NCBI GenBank assembly: GCA_050740255.1
Contig: JBOICV010000131.1
Coordinates: 1-15,810, forward strand
DNA: 15,810 nt
Direction: 5' to 3'
Source of the DNA: JBOICV01 sp050740255
GTDB taxonomy: Bacteria; Pseudomonadota; Gammaproteobacteria; Nevskiales; JBOICV01
Positions 1 through 6,857 of this stretch are shown one piece after another. Under the pieces are notes generated by a model, which was not told the DNA's origin, did not search any database, and saw nothing but the letters and a program-made list of their open reading frames with translations. A program made the position numbers and the translations under genes. Numbering within the stretch: the first letter of the stretch is position 1; each line of letters opens with the position of its first letter.

Positions 1-1219
1 CTTGAATCAATGCCGCCAATATCCGCTGCTCGGTTTGCGAGAAGCCGGGGATGTCGCAGTGCGTGACCAGATAGGCGCCGTGCACGTTGTACTTGGAGTG
101 CGCTACCGCCAGGCCAATCTCATGCAGCGCGGCGGCCCAGCCGAGCAGGGCGCCGTGAATCTTGGGCTCTAGATCCCACTCTTTTCGCACCTGCCGGAAT
201 AATTCCTGCGCGGTGGCAGTGACGCTCTCGGCTTGAACTGGCTCAACCTCGAAGCGGCTCGCCAGTGCTCGCACACTCTCTGCACGCACGTCGCGTGCAC
301 TTAAGCGGCCGACTAAATCGTTGAGCAGACCGTCGCGCAGCGCTCGTTCCGAGGTCTCAAGCTGGTCTATTTTCAGGCTCTCGAACAGCGCGTGCAGAAT
401 CGCGAGTCCGCCGGCGATGATAGGCCGACGGTCCTTGCTCAAACTCTCGAACTCAAGATCATCAACCGAGTCGGACTCCATGAACTGTTCGCCCAACTCG
501 CGTACACCCTTGCGCGTGATACCCGGCGGGTGGCCCTTTTCCTGGAGCATGCTTTCGATCACGCGAATGGTGCCGGAGGAGCCGACCGCCACATCCCAGT
601 TGTGGCGTTGGAAGCGTTTTACCAGCGGTTCCAGCTTGACCTCCACCCCCAGCACTGCCTTGTTCCAGCTTTTGCGTGAGAGCTTGCCTTTCGGAAAGTA
701 ACGTTCGGAATAGGTGACGCAGCCGACGTTGAGGCTTTCCATCAGCTTGGGTTCAGCCAGCTTGCCGGCAATGACTTCCGTGCTGCCGCCGCCGATGTCC
801 ATGACCAGGCGGCGCTCGCGCTCGGGCCCCAGACCCGATGCGACACCGCTGTAAATCAGACGCGCTTCTTCGATGCCGGAGATCACTTCGATCGAGTGTC
901 CCAGTTCACGCTCCGCAGCGGCCAGAAATAGGTCGGCGTCGTGCGCACGTCGCAGCGTATTGGTGCCGACCGCGCGCACCCGCTCGGAAGGGAAATCACG
1001 CAGGCGCTGGCCGAAACGGGCCAGACATTCCAGCGCGCGCTGCTGGGCTTCCGGGTGGATACGTTTGGTCTCGCCCAACCGATCCGCCAGCCGTACCGGT
1101 TCGCGCAGCCGGTCCACAACCAGCAGGGCGCCGCCCTCATCCTCACGCGCCACGATCATGTGGAAGGAGTTGGACCCAAGGTCCACGGCGGCGACGAACG
1201 GGAAGGGGGTATCGCTCAA
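1..1219 (-). CDS. ppx: Exopolyphosphatase, Ppx/GppA family (partial, C-terminus off the left edge)
   Basis: Hydrolyses terminal phosphates of inorganic polyphosphate (Ppx) or pppGpp (GppA) in the cytoplasm. About 406 codons are present and run off the left edge; family members are about 500 residues, so roughly the last 100 are missing. Visible motifs of the ASKHA/actin-like fold are the first phosphate loop DLGSNSFHM at residues 13-21, GTNTLR, the ISGIEEARLI segment carrying the glutamate equivalent to catalytic Glu121 of E. coli PPX, and the second phosphate loop DIGGGSTEV. The C-terminal part shows the helical HD-like domain (WAAALHEIGL, then AHSKYNVHGAYL and DIPGFSQTEQ). These segments match E. 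coli Ppx more closely than GppA, but the two cannot be fully separated without the missing end. I chose the TTG at 1219 because a GGAG lies 8 nt before it; an in-frame GTG at 1228 directly abuts that GGAG. It is divergent from the lipid genes. Confidence 0.93.
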   Translation of the reverse strand, partial: MSDTPFPFVAAVDLGSNSFHMIVAREDEGGALLVVDRLREPVRLADRLGETKRIHPEAQQRALECLARFGQRLRDFPSERVRAVGTNTLRRAHDADLFLAAAERELGHSIEVISGIEEARLIYSGVASGLGPERERRLVMDIGGGSTEVIAGKLAEPKLMESLNVGCVTYSERYFPKGKLSRKSWNKAVLGVEVKLEPLVKRFQRHNWDVAVGSSGTIRVIESMLQEKGHPPGITRKGVRELGEQFMESDSVDDLEFESLSKDRRPIIAGGLAILHALFESLKIDQLETSERALRDGLLNDLVGRLSARDVRAESVRALASRFEVEPVQAESVTATAQELFRQVRKEWDLEPKIHGALLGWAAALHEIGLAVAHSKYNVHGAYLVTHCDIPGFSQTEQRILAALIQ

Positions 1220-1284
1220 ATTCTGCACTCCAATCTGCGTTGCCTAGGATGCAGGCGCTATTTTGCCCGAATATGACGTGTACC

Positions 1285-1298
1285 CACGAGCGCTCGTG
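1285..1298. repeat. 14-bp perfect palindrome, possible operator
   Basis: CACGAGCGCTCGTG equals its own reverse complement and lies near the middle of the divergent ppx/olsB spacer, 66 bp from the ppx start and 124 bp from the olsB ATG. Perfect even-length palindromes of this size often bind dimeric regulators, but no regulator is assigned and the function is inference. Confidence 0.35.
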
Positions 1299-1330
1299 CC
1301 GACGCCGGCGCAGACCACCGCCCCTAGGGT

Positions 1331-1348
1331 AAGTCACAAAAAATTCAA
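1331..1348 (+). promoter_or_regulatory. Degenerate Pho-box-like site upstream of olsB
   Basis: The 18 bp starting AAGTCACAAAAA contain GTCA at 1333-1336 and TTCA at 1344-1347, exactly 11 bp apart, separated by an A-run. PhoB sites are known as two CTGTCA-type 7-mers repeated every 11 bp with A/T between. My hand alignment gives 11 of 18 matches to the E. coli consensus. The match is imperfect, so the call leans on gene context: polyphosphatase on one side and phosphorus-free lipid synthesis on the other. A possible -10 (TGTAAC, 1354-1359) is closer than usual for a Pho promoter. Confidence 0.3.
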
Positions 1349-1421
1349 ATACGTGTAACGCCGATTTCACCCCTGTTTTCTACCCTTTGCGCCATGAAAA
1401 ACCGCCAGAGGAGTGAATGCC

Positions 1422-2207
1422 ATGGCAGCCGTACTTGATGTAGCGCGTGATGACCTGGACGAGCGAGCGGAGCAGCGCTTCGCCTGCCGGCTTGCGACTA
1501 ACGCCCGCGAGGTAATGGCCTCGCAACGCCTGCGCTATCAGGTCTTCGCCGAAGAAATGGGCGCGAAGCTCGACAGCGCCTATACCGGTCTGGACCTCGA
1601 TCGTTACGACCCCTATTGCCAGCACCTGCTGGTCTGCGACACCGCGACCCATCAGGTGGTGGCGAGCACGCGCATTCTCTCCGAGGAAGGTGCGCGCGAC
1701 GCGGGTGGCTTCTACTCAGGTTCCGAGTTCGAGATGCAGAACATTCTCGGCCTGCCGGGCCGCATCATGGAGATCGGCCGCACCTGCGTACATCCGGCCT
1801 ATCGCAGCGGCGCGGTGATCGGGCTGCTGTGGTCCGGCATCGCGGATTTCGTGCTGCGGGAGAAGTACGAGTATCTCATCGGCTGCGCCAGCATCACGAT
1901 GGAAGACGGTGGTACCAATGCCGCCGCGGTGATGAATCGGCTGCGTGAGCGCTACCTGACCGAGGACGCCCTGCGCGTTACCCCAAAGCAGGCGCTGCCG
2001 GCGATTGACGTTACCGGTGTGCCGGCCAAATTGCCGCCGCTGCTCAAGGCTTATGTGAGCCTGGGTGCGCGTGCCGGTGGCGAAGCCTGCTGGGACCGCG
2101 ACTTCAATGTGGCGGACGTATTCATGCTGCTGAACGTCTCCGATCTGGCGCCGCGCTACGCACGCCATTTCCTCAAGCGGCCGGCGCCCGCCCGCGCGCC
2201 GCATTGA
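1422..2207 (+). CDS. olsB: OlsB-like N-acyltransferase (L-ornithine N-alpha-acyltransferase, GNAT fold)
   Basis: Predicted to transfer a 3-hydroxyacyl chain from acyl-ACP to the alpha-amino group of ornithine, making lyso-ornithine lipid at the inner face of the cytoplasmic membrane. The 261-residue length fits the family. It shows the acetyltransferase type 5 / OlsB signature SQRLRYQVFAEEMGA near residues 30-45, a central VASTRIL strand, and the acyl-donor region EIGRTCVHPAYRSGAVIGLLW with GCASITMEDGG after it. There is no signal peptide or membrane segment. The ATG at 1422 is chosen because GAGGAG ends 8 nt upstream; the in-frame GTG at 1413 overlaps that site. It is followed at once by a PlsC-type acyltransferase, the classic OlsB-OlsA pairing, which strengthens the call. 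The same fold also occurs in proteins loosely called hemolysin-like acyltransferases, and the amino substrate could be another amino acid. Confidence 0.82.
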   Translation: MAAVLDVARDDLDERAEQRFACRLATNAREVMASQRLRYQVFAEEMGAKLDSAYTGLDLDRYDPYCQHLLVCDTATHQVVASTRILSEEGARDAGGFYSGSEFEMQNILGLPGRIMEIGRTCVHPAYRSGAVIGLLWSGIADFVLREKYEYLIGCASITMEDGGTNAAAVMNRLRERYLTEDALRVTPKQALPAIDVTGVPAKLPPLLKAYVSLGARAGGEACWDRDFNVADVFMLLNVSDLAPRYARHFLKRPAPARAPH

Positions 2208-2220
2208 GTGAAAGCATGTT

Positions 2221-2298
2221 GTCATTGCGAGGGGTGCAGCCCCGAAGCAATCTCGGGGCCGAAACAGATCGCCACACCGCTGCGCGGTTCGCGATGAC
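2221..2298. repeat. 78-bp palindromic intergenic repeat at the olsB/olsA junction
   Basis: The left arm GTCATTGCGAGGGGTGCAG (2221-2239) pairs with the right arm CTGCGCGGTTCGCGATGAC (2280-2298): 14 of 19 positions pair by Watson-Crick rules and three more by G-T wobble. The interior holds GAAGCAATCTCGG. The GTCATTGCGAG...GAAGCAATCTC wording is typical of dispersed palindromic repeats I recognise from many proteobacterial genomes. It begins 13 nt after the olsB stop, and its right arm contains the ATG chosen for the next gene. It could form a stem-loop in the bicistronic mRNA. Confidence 0.75.
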
Positions 2299-3082
2299 CG
2301 AAATGCGGGCGGTGCTGAAAGCACTGCTGCTGGCCTTGCACGTGCTGGCGGGTTTCCTCATCGCTCACGTCGCGATGCAACTGCCGCGCTATCAGTCGCA
2401 ATGGGAAAAGCTGGTCGCGCACTGGTACGCCGCTCTGCTCAGCATAATGAATGTGCATCTGAACGTACGGGGTGAAAGCCACGCCGGCGTCTGCCTGCGT
2501 GCGTCCAACCACGTCTCCTGGCTGGATGTGCCGGTGCTCGGCGTGCTCGGCATGGGCTCCTTCGTCGCCAAATCAGAGATTGCCCGTTGGCCGGTTTTCG
2601 GCCGCATGGCGCAAACCACTCAAACCGTATTCATCGTGCGGGGCGCCTATCGCACGCGCGAGACCATTGAGGAAATGAAGCACCGTCTGTGTGAGGGCCG
2701 CTCGGTGCTGTTCTTCCCCGAAGGCACGACCGGCGAAGGACGCGACCTGCTGAAGTTTTATCCGCGCCTGTTTGCCGCGGCGATTGAAAGCGGTGTGCCG
2801 GTGCAGCCGGTAAGTCTGAGTTATGCGCGCTCGGACGGAGCATACGACGCCATTCCCTTTGTGGACGATGAGGCCTTCCTGCCGCATCTGTGGGGACTTC
2901 TCAAGCTGCCGCGGATTGAAGTGGACGTGAGCTTCGCACATGCGGTAACGGCTGTATCGGACCGTCTGCGCAAACCAGTATCTGCGGACGCCCGCGCCAC
3001 CATCGCGGGTTGTCTGGCGGAGACGCCCAAGACGGGCCATACCGACATAGCTGACCTGCTAGCTTCAGAGGCGGGCTGCTAG
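2294..3082 (+). CDS. olsA: Lysophospholipid-type O-acyltransferase, PlsC/OlsA-like
   Basis: A PlsC/LPLAT family membrane acyltransferase. Next to olsB it most likely adds the second fatty acid to lyso-ornithine lipid, though conversion of lysophosphatidate to phosphatidate is the family's general reaction. The symbol rests on context. Numbering from ATG 2294 (262 residues), a hydrophobic segment lies at about 8-29. The catalytic HX4D motif is NHVSWLD (His73, Asp78), block II is FIVRGAYR (about 113-120), and block III is FFPEGTTGEGR (Glu143). All key residues are present. The start is uncertain. The frame is open back to 2204, but residues before 2294 would be encoded by the palindromic repeat. 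ATG 2294 (inside the repeat arm) and ATG 2303 both give a normal N-terminus, and ATG 2216 would add 26 residues. None has a clear ribosome site, so translational coupling to olsB is plausible. Confidence 0.82.
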   Translation: MTEMRAVLKALLLALHVLAGFLIAHVAMQLPRYQSQWEKLVAHWYAALLSIMNVHLNVRGESHAGVCLRASNHVSWLDVPVLGVLGMGSFVAKSEIARWPVFGRMAQTTQTVFIVRGAYRTRETIEEMKHRLCEGRSVLFFPEGTTGEGRDLLKFYPRLFAAAIESGVPVQPVSLSYARSDGAYDAIPFVDDEAFLPHLWGLLKLPRIEVDVSFAHAVTAVSDRLRKPVSADARATIAGCLAETPKTGHTDIADLLASEAGC

Positions 3083-3226
3083 CATTCTCGGGCTTTGCAG
3101 CTCCCTTCACCCATTTTTGGGAGCCAGGAGGGGGGATAATTTGTTAATCTATTGAGTTTGGCGGGAGCACCGCTGGTTTGTGCGGTCTGCACCGGCTCCC
3201 AAAATAAGCTCAGTTCAAGCTCAATC
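3083..3226. promoter_or_regulatory. prpB upstream region with widely spaced inverted repeats
   Basis: An 11-bp perfect inverted repeat brackets this gap: TTTTGGGAGCC at 3115-3125 and GGCTCCCAAAA at 3194-3204, 79 bp start to start. A third partial copy, GCTCCC at 3100-3105, can pair with GGGAGC at 3119-3124 (13-nt loop). This arrangement could be a two-site operator or a weak stem after olsA; there is no T-run for an intrinsic terminator. TGGCGGGAGCACCGCT at 3159-3174 has the GG-N10-GC skeleton of a sigma-54 promoter but lacks the TT before GC. A strong AGGAGG (3126-3131) is not followed by a usable start codon. No prpR-type regulator is encoded nearby. Confidence 0.4.
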
Positions 3227-4126
3227 ATGGTAAAAACCAGCTCAAACGCCTCGCCGGGCGCCCGCTTCCGCGAGGCGGTACGCCGCGAACGCCCCTTGCA
3301 AGTCGTCGGCACAATCAATGCCAACCACGCCTTGCTGGCCAAGGCAGCAGGTTTCCAGGCGATTTATCTTTCAGGTGGTGGCGTGGCGGCCGGTTCATTG
3401 GGCCTGCCGGATCTCGGTATTTCCAATCTGGACGACGTGCTGACCGACGTGCGCCGTATTACCGATGTCTGTGATCTGCCGCTGCTGGTGGATGTGGATA
3501 CCGGCTTTGGTTCTTCCGCGTTTAACGTGGCGCGCACGACCAAATCGCTGATCAAGTTCGGCGCTGCCGCCATGCACATCGAAGACCAGGTTGGCGCCAA
3601 GCGCTGCGGGCATCGCCCCAATAAAGAGATTGTGTCGAAGGACGAAATGGTCGATCGCATCAAGGCCGCGGTGGATGCGCGCAACGATCCCGATTTCGTG
3701 ATCATGGCCCGCACCGATGCGCTGGCGGTCGAGGGTCTGGACAAGGCGGTGGAACGCGCGGTGGCCTGCGTCGAGGCGGGCGCCGACATGATCTTCCCTG
3801 AAGCCATCACCAGCCTTGAGATGTACCAGCAGTTCGCCGGCGCGGTCAAGGTGCCCGTGCTCGCCAATATCACCGAGTTCGGCGCGACACCACTGTTCAC
3901 CACCGAGGAATTACGTGAAGGCGAGGTCAGCCTGGTGTTGTATCCGCTCTCGGCCTTCCGGGCTATGAACAAGGCCGCGGAAAACGTGTATAAGGCGATC
4001 CGCCGCGACGGTACTCAAAAAAACGTCGTGGACAGCATGCAGACCCGCATGGAGTTATACGACGCGATCGGCTATCACGCTTACGAGCAGAAGCTGGACG
4101 CGCTGTTTGCAAAAAAGAAATCGTAG
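3227..4126 (+). CDS. prpB: 2-methylisocitrate lyase
   Basis: Cleaves (2S,3R)-2-methylisocitrate to succinate and pyruvate, the last step of the 2-methylcitrate cycle, in the cytoplasm. The 299-residue product matches the family length (E. coli about 296). The isocitrate lyase superfamily barrel is complete: substrate loop YLSGGG (Ser49), LPDLG with Asp62, the metal-binding pair in LLVDVDTGFG (Asp89, Asp91), and the catalytic loop GAKRCGHRPNK with Lys125, Cys127 and His129. These align with Asp58, Asp85, Asp87, Lys121, Cys123 and His125 of the E. coli enzyme with a constant offset of four. NITEFGATPLFTT and YPLSAFRAMN near the end are also characteristic. ATG 3227 gives a normal N-terminus, but no Shine-Dalgarno sequence is visible; the frame happens to be open back to a TTG at 3152. 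The TAG stop lies inside the following REP element. Confidence 0.95.
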   Translation: MVKTSSNASPGARFREAVRRERPLQVVGTINANHALLAKAAGFQAIYLSGGGVAAGSLGLPDLGISNLDDVLTDVRRITDVCDLPLLVDVDTGFGSSAFNVARTTKSLIKFGAAAMHIEDQVGAKRCGHRPNKEIVSKDEMVDRIKAAVDARNDPDFVIMARTDALAVEGLDKAVERAVACVEAGADMIFPEAITSLEMYQQFAGAVKVPVLANITEFGATPLFTTEELREGEVSLVLYPLSAFRAMNKAAENVYKAIRRDGTQKNVVDSMQTRMELYDAIGYHAYEQKLDALFAKKKS

Positions 4127-4168
4127 GAGCGGGCCTAGCCCGCGATCGCGCCCAAGGGGCGCTCCTAC
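4123..4168. repeat. GTAG-headed REP pair (BIME-like) between prpB and prpC
   Basis: Outer arms GTAGGAGCG (4123-4131) and CGCTCCTAC (4160-4168) are perfect complements. Inside lie two perfect hairpins: GCGGGC-CTA-GCCCGC (4129-4143) and GCGCCC-AAG-GGGCGC (4148-4162). This is the layout of two inverted REP units with GTAG heads, as described for Pseudomonas and Stenotrophomonas. The same layout recurs at 15670-15718. The TAG of the head is the prpB stop codon. The element ends 17 nt before the prpC ATG and may modulate mRNA stability between the genes. Confidence 0.85.
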
Positions 4169-4185
4169 AGGAAATAGAAGGAGAG

Positions 4186-5346
4186 ATGATGAGCGAAGCA
4201 GCACCCGCCCCCGGCTTCAAGCCGAAGAAGTCGGTCGCCTTGTCCGGTGTCACCGCAGGCAATACCGCGCTGTGCACCGTGGGTCGCACCGGCAACGACC
4301 TGCACTATCGCGGTTATGACATTCTCGATGTCGCCGATCAGTGCGAATTCGAGGAAATTGCCTATCTGCTGGTACATGAGAAGCTGCCAACGATGGCGGA
4401 GCTCGCCAGCTACAAGACCAGGCTGAAGTCGCTGCGCGGCCTGCCGGCCAACGTCAAAACGGCGCTGGAGACGCTGCCCAATACCAGCCATCCGATGGAT
4501 GTGATGCGTACCGGCGTGTCGGTTATGGGCTGCACGCAGCCGGAGCAGAACGACCATAACCATGCCGGTGCGCGCGAGATCGCCGACAAACTGCTGGCGT
4601 CGCTCGGCTCCATGCTGGTCTACTGGTATCACTTCAGTCATAGCGGTCGTCGCATCGAGGTTGAAACCGACGACGACTCCATCGGCGGCCACTTCCTGCA
4701 TCTGCTGCGCGGCAAGAAGCCTTCGGAGCTGTGGGTCAAGGCCATGCACACCAGCCTGATTCTCTATGCTGAGCACGAATTCAACGCCTCGACCTTTGCC
4801 TGTCGCGTCATTGCCGGTACGGGTTCCGACATCTACTCCGCGATTTGCGGCGGCATCGGCGCCCTGCGTGGCCCCAAGCATGGCGGCGCCAACGAAGTCG
4901 CTTTCGAGATCCAGGAACGCTATGCCAATCCGGACGAAGCGGAGCGGGACATCAAGGCCCGCGTCGAGAAGAAAGAAGTAATCATCGGTTTCGGCCACCC
5001 GGTATACACCGTGTCTGATCCGCGCAATAAAGTGATCAAGGAAGTGGCGCGCACGCTGTCCAAGGACGCGGGCGATATGAAGATGTTTAATATCGCCGAT
5101 CGCCTGGAAACCGCGATGTGGGACATCAAGAAGATGTTTCCCAATCTCGACTGGTTCAGCGCTGTCAGCTACCACATGATGGGCGTGCCGACGGCGATGT
5201 TCACGCCGCTGTTCGTGATGGCGCGAACCTCCGGCTGGAGCGCGCATGTCATCGAGCAGCGTATCGACAACAAAATCATCCGTCCGAGCGCCAACTACAC
5301 CGGCCCCGAAGACCTCAAGTTTGTGCCGATCAAAGATCGGCGTTGA
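4186..5346 (+). CDS. prpC: 2-methylcitrate synthase
   Basis: Condenses propionyl-CoA with oxaloacetate to 2-methylcitrate, the entry step of the cycle. The 386-residue length fits the short type II-like citrate synthase family. The catalytic triad is present: His232 in GPKHGGANEVAF, His271 in GFGHPVYTVSDPR and Asp322 in NLDWFSAVSYH. HEFNASTFACRVIAGTGSDIYSAI (His197 region) and SHPMDVMRTGVSVMG are further family blocks. GPKHGGAN together with YTVSDPR and placement between prpB and prpD favour methylcitrate synthase over housekeeping citrate synthase; some activity with acetyl-CoA is common in the family. AAGGAG at 4178-4183 precedes tandem ATGs at 4186 and 4189. The second has the better spacing (5 nt), so the true product may be one residue shorter. 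Confidence 0.94.
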   Translation: MMSEAAPAPGFKPKKSVALSGVTAGNTALCTVGRTGNDLHYRGYDILDVADQCEFEEIAYLLVHEKLPTMAELASYKTRLKSLRGLPANVKTALETLPNTSHPMDVMRTGVSVMGCTQPEQNDHNHAGAREIADKLLASLGSMLVYWYHFSHSGRRIEVETDDDSIGGHFLHLLRGKKPSELWVKAMHTSLILYAEHEFNASTFACRVIAGTGSDIYSAICGGIGALRGPKHGGANEVAFEIQERYANPDEAERDIKARVEKKEVIIGFGHPVYTVSDPRNKVIKEVARTLSKDAGDMKMFNIADRLETAMWDIKKMFPNLDWFSAVSYHMMGVPTAMFTPLFVMARTSGWSAHVIEQRIDNKIIRPSANYTGPEDLKFVPIKDRR

Positions 5347-5382
5347 TTCACCTTTACCCTAACCACCAAGGAAAGTCCGTAG

Positions 5383-6834
5383 ATGGGTTCCCACATCAGT
5401 AACGTCCGCCCCAAGCCCGACCCCGTGCTGGTGGATATCGTTGACTACGTCAGCAAGTACAAAATCAAAAGCCCGCTGGCCTATGAAACCGCGCGCAACT
5501 GCCTGATTGACACGCTGGGCTGCGGACTGGAAGCCTTGGACTATCCAGCGTGCACCAAGCTGCTCGGACCGATCGTGCCGGGCACGGTGGTGCCGAACGG
5601 CGCCAAGGTGCCGGGCACGCAATTCCAGCTCGATCCGGTGCAGGCTGCCTTCAACATCGGCTGCATGATCCGCTGGCTGGATTTCAACGACACCTGGCTG
5701 GCGGCCGAATGGGGCCACCCGTCGGACAACCTCGGTGGCATTCTCGCCGTGGCGGATTGGCTGTCACGCAATGCCATCGCCAACGGTAAGCCGCCGCTGA
5801 CGATGAAAGACGTGCTGACCGGCATGATCAAGGCGCACGAAATCCAGGGCTGTATTGCGCTGGAGAACTCATTCAACAAAGTCGGCCTCGATCATGTCGT
5901 GCTGGTCAAGGTCGCCTCTACCGCGGTGGTCGCCGAGATGCTAGGCCTGTCGCGGGACGAGATCATCAATGCGGTCTCGCTGGCCTGGGTGGATGGTCAG
6001 TCCTTACGCACCTATCGCCACGCGCCGAACACCGGTTCGCGCAAGTCCTGGGCGGCGGGCGATGCCACTTCGCGCGCAGTGCGTCTGGCCTTGATCGCGA
6101 AGACCGGCGAAATGGGTTACCCGTCCGTGCTCAGCGCCAAGACCTGGGGCTTCTACGATGTGCTGTTCAAGGGCAAGGAATTCAAGTTCCAGCGGCCTTA
6201 TGGCAGCTATGTGATGGAAAATGTGCTGTTCAAAATCAGCTTCCCCGCGGAATTCCACAGCCAGACTGGTGTGGAAGCTGCGATGACGCTCGACGAGCAG
6301 CTCAAGAAAGCTGGCAAGAGCGCGGACGACATCAAAAAGATCACCATCCGCACGCACGAAGCCTGCATCCGCATCATTGACAAGAAAGGGCCGCTCAATA
6401 ACCCGGCCGACCGCGATCATTGCATCCAGTACATGGTGGCGGTACCGCTGATTCACGGCCGTCTGACGGCGGCTGATTATGAGGACAGCATCGCCTCCGA
6501 TCCGCGCATTGACGCGCTGCGCGACAGGATCGTCTGCGTGGAAGACCAGCAGTTCACCAAGGACTATCACGATCCTGAGAAACGCAGCATCGCCAACGCG
6601 CTGACGGTGGAGCTGAAGGACGGCACCAAGCTGAAGGAAGTCGTCGTCGAGTATCCGATCGGTCACAGGCGCCGCCGCAAGGACGGGATTCCGCTGCTGG
6701 AAGCGAAGTTCAAGACCAATCTCGCGCGCCGCTTCCCCAGGAAGCGGCAGGACGCCATTCTTGCCGTCTCGCTGGCGCAGGCCAGGCTTGAGCAGATGCC
6801 GGTCAATGAGTACGTCGATTTGTATGTGATCTGA
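5383..6834 (+). CDS. prpD: 2-methylcitrate dehydratase, iron-sulfur-independent PrpD type
   Basis: Dehydrates 2-methylcitrate to 2-methylaconitate (cis-type), which an aconitase then hydrates to 2-methylisocitrate for PrpB. The 483 residues equal the usual PrpD length. Recognised blocks are ARNCLIDTLGCGLEAL near the N-terminus, the signature WLDFNDTWLAAEWGHPSDNLGGILAVADW, SLAWVDGQSLRTYRHAPNTGSRKSWAAGDA in the middle, and HCIQYMVAVPLIHGRL near the C-terminal third. No aconitase (AcnD, PrpF) is in the window, so the hydration step must use another aconitase, as in E. coli. AAGGAA (5368-5373) lies 9 nt before the ATG, and the gene follows prpC after 36 nt, indicating one transcript. No frameshift or unusual composition is visible. 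Confidence 0.95.
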   Translation: MGSHISNVRPKPDPVLVDIVDYVSKYKIKSPLAYETARNCLIDTLGCGLEALDYPACTKLLGPIVPGTVVPNGAKVPGTQFQLDPVQAAFNIGCMIRWLDFNDTWLAAEWGHPSDNLGGILAVADWLSRNAIANGKPPLTMKDVLTGMIKAHEIQGCIALENSFNKVGLDHVVLVKVASTAVVAEMLGLSRDEIINAVSLAWVDGQSLRTYRHAPNTGSRKSWAAGDATSRAVRLALIAKTGEMGYPSVLSAKTWGFYDVLFKGKEFKFQRPYGSYVMENVLFKISFPAEFHSQTGVEAAMTLDEQLKKAGKSADDIKKITIRTHEACIRIIDKKGPLNNPADRDHCIQYMVAVPLIHGRLTAADYEDSIASDPRIDALRDRIVCVEDQQFTKDYHDPEKRSIANALTVELKDGTKLKEVVVEYPIGHRRRRKDGIPLLEAKFKTNLARRFPRKRQDAILAVSLAQARLEQMPVNEYVDLYVI

Positions 6835-6857
6835 GGTTTACCCGCGAGGAGGGATTA

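Larger units (their letters stand above)
1220..1421. promoter_or_regulatory. Divergent intergenic region between ppx and olsB
   Basis: This 202-bp gap must hold the promoters of both ppx (leftward) and the ols pair (rightward). It carries a 14-bp perfect palindrome (1285-1298), a Pho-box-like pair of half sites (1331-1348) and, downstream of it, TGTAAC at 1354-1359 as a possible rightward -10 (4 of 6 matches). A leftward CATATT lies around 1270-1275 without a convincing -35. The strong ribosome site GAGGAG (1408-1413) sits 8 nt before the olsB ATG. Promoter positions are inference; the sequence elements are directly visible. Confidence 0.5.

Noticed and set aside
2204..2293. Upstream 30-codon extension of the olsA-like protein
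   Set aside because: It would be encoded by the palindromic repeat and would place a polar stretch before the membrane segment. Not included in the gene, but kept as an open question in the findings.
3152..3226. TTG start extending PrpB by 25 residues
   Set aside because: PrpB proteins begin shortly before the FREAV/PLQVVGTINANHA block. The extension adds unrelated residues, and AGGAGG at 3126-3131 is about 20 nt away from that TTG.
4165..5247. Minus-strand open frame of 360 codons under prpC
   Set aside because: It is antisense to a complete methylcitrate synthase. High GC with third-position bias creates such mirror frames, and no domain or ribosome site supports it.
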